64,000 bases of DNA from NCBI RefSeq assembly GCF_003986935.1, contig NZ_RJZE01000004.1, forward strand, positions 284,008 through 348,007, read 5' to 3'. Shown piece by piece: positions 59,256 to 64,000 of this stretch; position 1 is the first letter of the stretch, and the number at the start of each line of letters is the position of its first letter. A program made the position numbers and the translations under genes. The DNA comes from Paraburkholderia kururiensis JCM 10599 = LMG 19447 (GTDB lineage Bacteria; Pseudomonadota; Gammaproteobacteria; Burkholderiales; Burkholderiaceae). Below the pieces are notes generated by a model that was not told the origin of the DNA, made no database searches, and saw only the letters and a list, made by a program, of their open reading frames with translations.

Positions 59256-60233
59256 ATGAGAGACGACGCCGTCATCCGCTGGGGCATCGTTGGCGCGGGC
59301 CGCATTGCGCGCCGCTTTGCCGAGAGCCTGAGACACGTACCGCACACCCAGCTTGCCGCCGTCTGGTCACGGCGTGCCGAGACCACGACTGCGTTTGCGC
59401 GCGACACCGATTGCGCCGCTGCCTCGAACCTTGATGCCCTCTTGTCCGCGGGCATCGATGCCATCTATATCGCCACGCTGCAAGATACTCACGCGCAGTA
59501 CGCCATCGCGGCGCTCGACGCCGGACTCCATGTGTTGTGCGAGAAGCCGGCCACCATCAACGGCGCGCAGCTGGCGCGCGTGATCGATGCCTCGCATCGC
59601 GCCGGACGGCTTTTCATGGAGGCCATGAAGCCCCCGTTCTATCCGCTCTACCGGAAGTTGCGCGCGCATCTGACGGTGGACCCCATCGGCGAAATCGGCC
59701 TCGTGCGCGCGGGTTGCGCGGTGTCCACCGTGCCTGCCGACCATCCGTCCTTCTCGTTCGAGCATGCGGGTGGTGCGCTGCTCGACATCGGGATCTACGA
59801 GATGTTTCTCGCCGTCGACTGGTTGGGTGCGCCGCTCGAGATTCAAACCACGGGGCGGCTCGGCCCCACCGGCGTGGACACCTTCGCCGCGCTGAACTGC
59901 CGCCACGAGCGCGGTATCGCACAGCTCTTCTGCGGGCTGGACCTGTACGGCAAAGGCGACGCCTTGCTGGCGGGGCCTGCAGGCCACGTCACAATTCAGG
60001 AGAACTGGTGGAACCCGGTGCGCGCCACCGTGCGTTATGCCGACGGACGCAGCGTGGAGCTGGAGGCGCCGTTCGAAGGCGGCGGTCTCAACTACGAAAC
60101 CGCGCATTTCTGCGAGCTGATTCGGGCGGGCCGGCTGGAAAGCCCCGTGATGACGCACGACACGTCGCGCCACATGATTGCGATGGCCGACGCGGCGCGC
60201 GCGGCGCTTGGCTTGCGCTTCGCGGGCGAATGA
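59256..60233 (+). CDS. Gfo/Idh/MocA-family oxidoreductase
   Basis: 325 aa. N-terminal NAD(P) domain with WGIVGAGRIARRFAE and the signature CEKPATIN (E-K-P). LFMEAMKPPFYPLYRKL and GGALLDIGIYEMFLAVDWLG are in the C-terminal beta-sheet domain. The family oxidises or reduces sugars, inositols and trans-dihydrodiols. The ATG at 59256 fits the family start. The open frame to 59169 has no features. It lies behind a GntR-type sugar-acid regulator, so a sugar or sugar-acid substrate is likely. Confidence 0.88.
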   Translation: MRDDAVIRWGIVGAGRIARRFAESLRHVPHTQLAAVWSRRAETTTAFARDTDCAAASNLDALLSAGIDAIYIATLQDTHAQYAIAALDAGLHVLCEKPATINGAQLARVIDASHRAGRLFMEAMKPPFYPLYRKLRAHLTVDPIGEIGLVRAGCAVSTVPADHPSFSFEHAGGALLDIGIYEMFLAVDWLGAPLEIQTTGRLGPTGVDTFAALNCRHERGIAQLFCGLDLYGKGDALLAGPAGHVTIQENWWNPVRATVRYADGRSVELEAPFEGGGLNYETAHFCELIRAGRLESPVMTHDTSRHMIAMADAARAALGLRFAGE

Positions 60234-60266
60234 ATGGGCGGATGAGTGGGCGGATGAATGGACAAA
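60231..60266. repeat. 12-bp tandem repeat starting in the oxidoreductase stop codon
   Basis: Three 12-bp units TGAATGGGCGGA, TGAGTGGGCGGA and TGAATGGACAAA. The first base triplet is the TGA stop of the oxidoreductase, so every unit carries a stop in that frame. A slippage product between convergent genes. Confidence 0.75.
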
Positions 60267-60395
60267 TGAGGGCGCCAAGCGCGAATCGATCGATGGCCGA
60301 TCGATCTGTCGCGCGTGGCCCCGTGTCCGCCGATTGCAGGCAACGGGGCAGGCCGTGAGTCGCTGAGCGGCTCGGGCAGGCGCCTCGATCGGTCT

Positions 60396-61421
60396 CTACG
60401 ACGCCAATGCCCGCACGCACTCGCCGACGAGCGCCGGGCCGCGATAGATGAAGCCGGTATAGAGCTGCACGAGCGAGGCGCCCGCAGCCAGCTTTGCGCG
60501 TGCGTCTTCGCCCGAGAAGATGCCGCCCACGCCGATGATCGGCACGGTGTCGCCCACTTCGGCGCGCAGCTTGCGGATCACCTGGTTGGAGAGCTCGAAG
60601 ACCGGCTTGCCCGAGAGGCCGCCGGCTTCGTCCGCGTGCGGCAGACCCGCGACAGCGGTGCGCGAGAGCGTGGTGTTGGTCGCGATCACGCCTTCGATGC
60701 CATGGCGCAGCAGCGTGCCCGCAATCGCCTTGACCTGCTCGTCGTCGAGATCGGGCGCGATCTTGAGCACGAGCGGCACGAGCTTGCCGTGCAGGTCGGC
60801 GAGCCGCTGCTGTTTGTCCTTGAGCGCGGCGAGCAGCGCGTCGAGTTCGCCCGCGCCCTGCAACTGGCGCAGATTCTTCGTGTTAGGCGACGAAATGTTG
60901 ATCGTCACGTAGCTCGCGAACGGATAGACGCGCTCGAGGCAATAGAGATAGTCGTCGGCGGCGCGCTCGATGGGCGTGTCCGCGTTCTTGCCGATGTTGA
61001 GGCCGAGCACGCCGCGATAGCGCGCGGCCTGCACGTTCTTCACGAACTGGTCGACGCCTGCGTTGTTGAAGCCCATCCGGTTGATGATGGCGCCGGCCTC
61101 GGGCAGCCGGAACATGCGTGGCCGCGGATTGCCCGGCTGCGCACGCGGCGTGACCGTGCCGACCTCGATGAAGCCGAAGCCGAGCGAGGCGAGACCGTCG
61201 ATGGCCGCGCCGTCCTTGTCGAGCCCGGCCGCGAGCCCCACCGGATTGCGGAACGTGAGGCCCATCACCGTGCGCGGCGCATCGGCCACGTGCGGTGCGA
61301 CGAGGCCCGCGATGCCGGTACGGCCGGCTGCGCCGATCGCGCGCAGGGTGAGATGGTGGGCGTTTTCCGCGTCTATGCGGAAGAGCTGGGCGCGCAAGAG
61401 CGGGTAGAGGGAACTGAACAC
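60396..61421 (-). CDS. pyrD: Dihydroorotate dehydrogenase (quinone), class 2
   Basis: 341 aa from a GTG. An N-terminal membrane-associated helix pair ([20 protein letters not shown]) is followed by an FMN TIM barrel with [44 protein letters not shown] (catalytic Ser) and [12 protein letters not shown] with [12 protein letters not shown] at the end. It oxidises dihydroorotate to orotate in pyrimidine synthesis using ubiquinone. It converges with the oxidoreductase gene. Confidence 0.95.
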   Translation of the reverse strand: MFSSLYPLLRAQLFRIDAENAHHLTLRAIGAAGRTGIAGLVAPHVADAPRTVMGLTFRNPVGLAAGLDKDGAAIDGLASLGFGFIEVGTVTPRAQPGNPRPRMFRLPEAGAIINRMGFNNAGVDQFVKNVQAARYRGVLGLNIGKNADTPIERAADDYLYCLERVYPFASYVTINISSPNTKNLRQLQGAGELDALLAALKDKQQRLADLHGKLVPLVLKIAPDLDDEQVKAIAGTLLRHGIEGVIATNTTLSRTAVAGLPHADEAGGLSGKPVFELSNQVIRKLRAEVGDTVPIIGVGGIFSGEDARAKLAAGASLVQLYTGFIYRGPALVGECVRALAS

Positions 61422-61480
61422 AGCGGACGGGCCGTGGCGGCCGGAAAATGGGAACCCGGTATTTTACCGGCAATCGGAGC

Positions 61481-61508
61481 GGTTCCCGGTTCCCGGTTCC
61501 CGGTTCCC
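61481..61508. repeat. 7-bp tandem repeat upstream of pyrD
   Basis: Four units of GGTTCCC. An inverted GGGAACC lies at 61450-61456. The array is 60-87 bp upstream of the pyrD start, in or near its promoter, so copy number could affect expression. Confidence 0.8.
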
Positions 61509-61583
61509 GGCGCGTCCGTTCGTTCGAGCGGCGCTCGGCGAGGCTCAGCGAGGTTCAGCGAGATTCAGTGGGCTCAACCAGAT

Positions 61584-62396
61584 TCAGCCGCCGCGCGTAT
61601 CCTTCATCGCCGCGTCCACCGGCGGCAAGCCGACGTGATGCGGATTGATGACTTTCCAGGCGCCATCGAAGAGCCCTTCGAGCGGCCGGAAGTTCGACTT
61701 GTACGCCATCTTCGGGCTTTCGCGAATCCAGTAGCCAAGGTAGACGTACGGCAGTTGCAGACTGCGCGCCTGCTCGATCTGCCAGAGGATGTTGTAGGTG
61801 CCGTAGCTCGCGTGGGGCGCGTCGGGCTCGAAGAACGTGTAGACCGACGAAAGCCCGTCGCCGAGGATGTCGATCATGCTCACCATGCGCAGCACGCCCG
61901 GCGCGTTCGGATGGTGCGGGTCGGGCTCGCGGAACTCCACGAGGCGCGAGTTGATCCGGCTTTGCAGCAGGAACTGCTCGTACTGGTCGCGGCTGTCGCG
62001 ATCCATGCCGCCGCCCGCGTGCCGCGCGGACTGGTAGCGCATGTAGAGCGCGTAGTGTTCCTCGTCGTAGTGAAGCGGCGAGACGGTGGCGACGAGATCG
62101 CTGTGCCGCTTCCACGCACGGCGCTGCGTGCGGCTCGGCGTGAATCGCGCGGCTGGCACACGCACCGGCACACAGGCGCGGCAGCCGTCGCAGTACGGGC
62201 GATAGGTGAATACACCCGAGCGGCGAAAGCCGGCCTTTACGAGATCGGTGTAGACGTCGGAGTTGATGAGATGGCTGGGCGTAGCCACCTGGGAGCGCGC
62301 GATGCGTCCCTCCAGATAACTGCAGGGGTAGGGCGCTGTGGCATAAAACTGCAGCGCGGAAAGCGGTGAAAGCGGCAGCTCGTTAGGATGAGTCAC
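61584..62396 (-). CDS. bpt: Aspartate/glutamate leucyltransferase (Bpt)
   Basis: 270 aa. [60 protein letters not shown] and [20 protein letters not shown] are the ATE/Bpt signatures. Bpt moves leucine from Leu-tRNA to N-terminal Asp or Glu of proteins, marking them for ClpAP/ClpS. It is close to aat, the other transferase of this pathway, 169 bp upstream. The start at 62396 matches the family. Confidence 0.93.
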   Translation of the reverse strand: MTHPNELPLSPLSALQFYATAPYPCSYLEGRIARSQVATPSHLINSDVYTDLVKAGFRRSGVFTYRPYCDGCRACVPVRVPAARFTPSRTQRRAWKRHSDLVATVSPLHYDEEHYALYMRYQSARHAGGGMDRDSRDQYEQFLLQSRINSRLVEFREPDPHHPNAPGVLRMVSMIDILGDGLSSVYTFFEPDAPHASYGTYNILWQIEQARSLQLPYVYLGYWIRESPKMAYKSNFRPLEGLFDGAWKVINPHHVGLPPVDAAMKDTRGG

Positions 62397-62565
62397 TTGG
62401 CAGCTCTCGATGCGTTCTGTGGGGCGGAACCCGCCGCGCCAGCCCCGCCACCCCCGCCACCCCCATTTGGCGCCCCCTTTGACGACCGCTTTGCAACCGC
62501 CGCGACGAAGCCGCGAATGTGCGGCAGACCGCGGCGTGCGCTATCGAGCCATCGGGGCCGTCAGG

Positions 62566-63303
62566 TTATGCGGACCGTGCGATCAGATCGGCGAGGACGC
62601 TCTTGTCGAACCGCCAGGGAATGGATGCGGCGTCGACGGACACGCGCACATGCTGCACGAACGCTTTGCGTGCGATTTCGCGGCCGCCGAGCGACGCCAG
62701 ATGGGACGTGTTTTGCTGGCAGTCTATCATTTCTACTTCGTGACAGCGCAAGTGCGCGACAAGCGCGGCGAGGGCGATTTTCGAAGCGTCGGTGACCTCG
62801 GCGAACATCGATTCGCCGAAGAACATGCGGCCGAACGAGACGCCGTAGAGGCCGCCCACACGCCTGCCGTCGAGCCAGGTCTCCACGCTGTGCGCGTCGC
62901 CCCGGCGGTGCAGCGACGTATAGGCATCGATCACGTCGGCCGTGATCCATGTGCCGCGCTGGCCGTGCCGCGGCACGGTTGCGCAGGCGCGCATGACGGC
63001 GGGGAAATCGGCGTCGACGCGTACTTCCCACGCGTCGTCGCGCAGCACTTTCTTGAGCGTCTTCCTGAACGACGGCGACACCTTGAACTCGCGCGGACGC
63101 AGGATCATGCGCGGGTCCGGGCTCCACCAGAGCACGGGCTGGCCGTCCGAGTACCACGGGAAAATGCCATGACGATAGGCGTCGATGAGGCGCGAGGGGA
63201 GCAGGTCGGCACTTGCCGCGAGCAGCCCGGGCGCGCCGCTCGACGCGCCGAGCGCGCGTTCCACGGGCGGGAACGGATCGTCGGGTCCGAGCCAGGGCAC
63301 CAT
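62566..63303 (-). CDS. aat: Leucyl/phenylalanyl-tRNA-protein transferase (Aat)
   Basis: 245 aa. [74 protein letters not shown] and [20 protein letters not shown] are the Aat signatures. It adds Leu or Phe to N-terminal Lys/Arg of proteins for ClpS/ClpAP degradation. It lies 11 bp after the Nudix gene and upstream of bpt in a leftward run. Confidence 0.94.
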   Translation of the reverse strand: MVPWLGPDDPFPPVERALGASSGAPGLLAASADLLPSRLIDAYRHGIFPWYSDGQPVLWWSPDPRMILRPREFKVSPSFRKTLKKVLRDDAWEVRVDADFPAVMRACATVPRHGQRGTWITADVIDAYTSLHRRGDAHSVETWLDGRRVGGLYGVSFGRMFFGESMFAEVTDASKIALAALVAHLRCHEVEMIDCQQNTSHLASLGGREIARKAFVQHVRVSVDAASIPWRFDKSVLADLIARSA

Positions 63304-63314
63304 GCTCGTGGGGC

Positions 63315-63860
63315 TCAGCCTTCCCGCAGCGAGCGGAGGATATCGCCCGTGTGCAGCCCGTAGCTGCCCGAGGCGCGGTCGGCGAAGAAGAAGCGCAGCG
63401 TCTGTCCCACGGTGGGGAAGGCGATGTCGTCCCAGGGAATCTCATGCTCGTCGAAGAGGCGCACTTCGAGGCTTTCCTCGCCCGCTTCCACGTCGATATC
63501 GAGCAGACGCGCCATGTAGAAGAGATGCACCTGGTGCACGTGCGGAACGTTGAGCAGCGAGAACAGGCTCTGCACTTCCACGCGCGCGCCGGCTTCCTCG
63601 AGCGTTTCGCGCGCGGCCGCTTCCGACGTGGTTTCCCCCATCTCCATGAAGCCGGCCGGCAGGGTCCAGTAGCCGTAGCGCGGCTCGATGGCGCGGCGGC
63701 ACAGCAATACCTTGTCGTCCCACACGGGAATCGTACCGACCACGTTGCGTGGATTCTGATAATGCACGGTGCCGCAATGCGCGCAGACGTGGCGCTCGCG
63801 GTTGTCGCCGGGCGGAATGCGCAGGCTGACGGCGTGGCCGCAGATCGAGCAGAATTTCAT
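63315..63860 (-). CDS. Nudix hydrolase with N-terminal zinc ribbon
   Basis: 181 aa. A zinc ribbon (CSIC near residue 4, CAHC near residue 27) is followed by a Nudix domain whose box reads [20 protein letters not shown] and AG, the full GX5EX7REUXEEXGU pattern. NudC-like zinc-ribbon Nudix proteins act on NAD-type or other nucleotide diphosphates. The ATG at 63860 is the probable start. No ribosome site is visible upstream because the sequence from about 63875 on belongs to an insertion sequence. It leads the Nudix-aat-bpt run. Confidence 0.87.
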   Translation of the reverse strand: MKFCSICGHAVSLRIPPGDNRERHVCAHCGTVHYQNPRNVVGTIPVWDDKVLLCRRAIEPRYGYWTLPAGFMEMGETTSEAAARETLEEAGARVEVQSLFSLLNVPHVHQVHLFYMARLLDIDVEAGEESLEVRLFDEHEIPWDDIAFPTVGQTLRFFFADRASGSYGLHTGDILRSLREG

Positions 63861-63874
63861 GGGATGGGGACGGG

Positions 63875-63902
63875 GCGGATTCAACCGGTCGTCGCAACAC
63901 TA
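63875..63902. repeat. Terminal inverted repeat of the IS30-family element
   Basis: GGATTCAACCGGTCGTCGCA closely resembles the terminal repeat of IS30 elements (core ATTCAA-n-n-GGTC-n-n-CGCAACA). It marks the left end of the element at about 63875. The exact border and target duplication cannot be fixed because the other end lies outside the window. Confidence 0.6.
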
Positions 63903-64000
63903 GATTGTTGAACAGATTTTAGATACTCGTCCAGGAATTCTGCTGGGGTCTTCCAGCCAAGCGATTTTCTGGGCCGGCAATTGAGCGTATGGGCAACGGC
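63881..64000 (-). CDS. IS30-family transposase, C-terminal end (runs off the window)
   Basis: The last 39 codons and stop of a transposase read leftward from the window edge. LNCRPRKSLGWKTPAEFL matches the conserved C-terminus of IS30-type DDE transposases (the N-x-RPRK-x-LGxKTPxE motif). The stop codon falls inside the terminal repeat, as is common in this family. The catalytic part lies outside, so intactness is unknown. Confidence 0.85.
   Translation of the reverse strand, partial: AVAHTLNCRPRKSLGWKTPAEFLDEYLKSVQQSSVATTG

Larger units (their letters stand above)
63875..64000. mobile_element. End of an IS30-family insertion sequence
   Basis: The terminal repeat and transposase 3' end together show an IS30-family element entering the window from the right. 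It lies directly upstream of the Nudix-aat-bpt genes and probably separates them from their original promoter. Confidence 0.8.

Overview
The window reads as a chromosomal segment of a high-GC betaproteobacterium of the family Burkholderiaceae, most likely Paraburkholderia or a close relative. This rests on the GC-rich coding bias, a Burkholderia-type porin, a BceB-type priming glycosyltransferase, the tRNA-Leu / rnr / rlmB / rpiA block, and the Bpt-Aat pair. It is an inference from gene content, not a database match. No plasmid, phage or CRISPR features are visible. An insertion-sequence end is present at the right edge.

Layout. (1) 1-6.6 kb: the 5' part of fadE, a PsrA-like TetR regulator, an MFS carboxylate-type transporter, two small secreted proteins and an OpgC-family membrane protein. 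(2) 6.9-18 kb: two identical tRNA-Leu(CAG) genes in direct orientation, each inside a nearly identical 190-bp repeat. They bracket a leftward catabolic operon of porin, DapA-like aldolase, iron-type alcohol dehydrogenase, a DUF1537 kinase fused to PdxA2, a sodium:solute symporter, a cytoplasmic sialidase-fold protein, a DeoR regulator and an SDR. The likely output is dihydroxyacetone phosphate from a four-carbon acid sugar. (3) 18.2-22.4 kb: rnr, rlmB and rpiA, all core genes. (4) 22.4-57.2 kb, perhaps to 58 kb: a large Wzx/Wzy-type exopolysaccharide locus. (5) 58.4-64 kb: a GntR regulator, a Gfo/Idh/MocA oxidoreductase, pyrD, bpt, aat, a Nudix hydrolase and the end of an IS30-family element.

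The exopolysaccharide locus has three transcription blocks. A leftward operon (33.0 to 26.0 kb) starts with a Crp/Fnr regulator and encodes the priming glycosyltransferase, a GT2, the outer-membrane exporter (Wza) and the tyrosine autokinase (Wzc). A sigma-54-like promoter lies ahead of it. A second leftward operon (40.1 to 33.7 kb), with four junctions that overlap or nearly touch, encodes an acyl carrier protein, an acyl-CoA-dehydrogenase-like flavoprotein, an amino acid:carrier-protein ligase (a seryl-tRNA synthetase relative), a DUF1839 protein and a GH2 glycosidase. A rightward block (40.4 to 57.2 kb) encodes a GNAT enzyme, polymerase (Wzy), flippase (Wzx), six glycosyltransferases, a secreted beta-propeller, a double alpha/beta hydrolase and a methyltransferase.

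The most interesting candidate system is the carrier-protein aminoacylation operon inside the polysaccharide locus. It has the parts to load an amino acid on a carrier protein, alter it with a flavoenzyme, and transfer it through a BtrH-like DUF1839 protein, possibly to a glycan. Other points of note are the kinase-PdxA2 fusion with an internal start site, the duplicated tRNA repeats around the catabolic operon, in-frame minisatellites in several genes, and an IS30-type end 15 bp upstream of the Nudix start codon.
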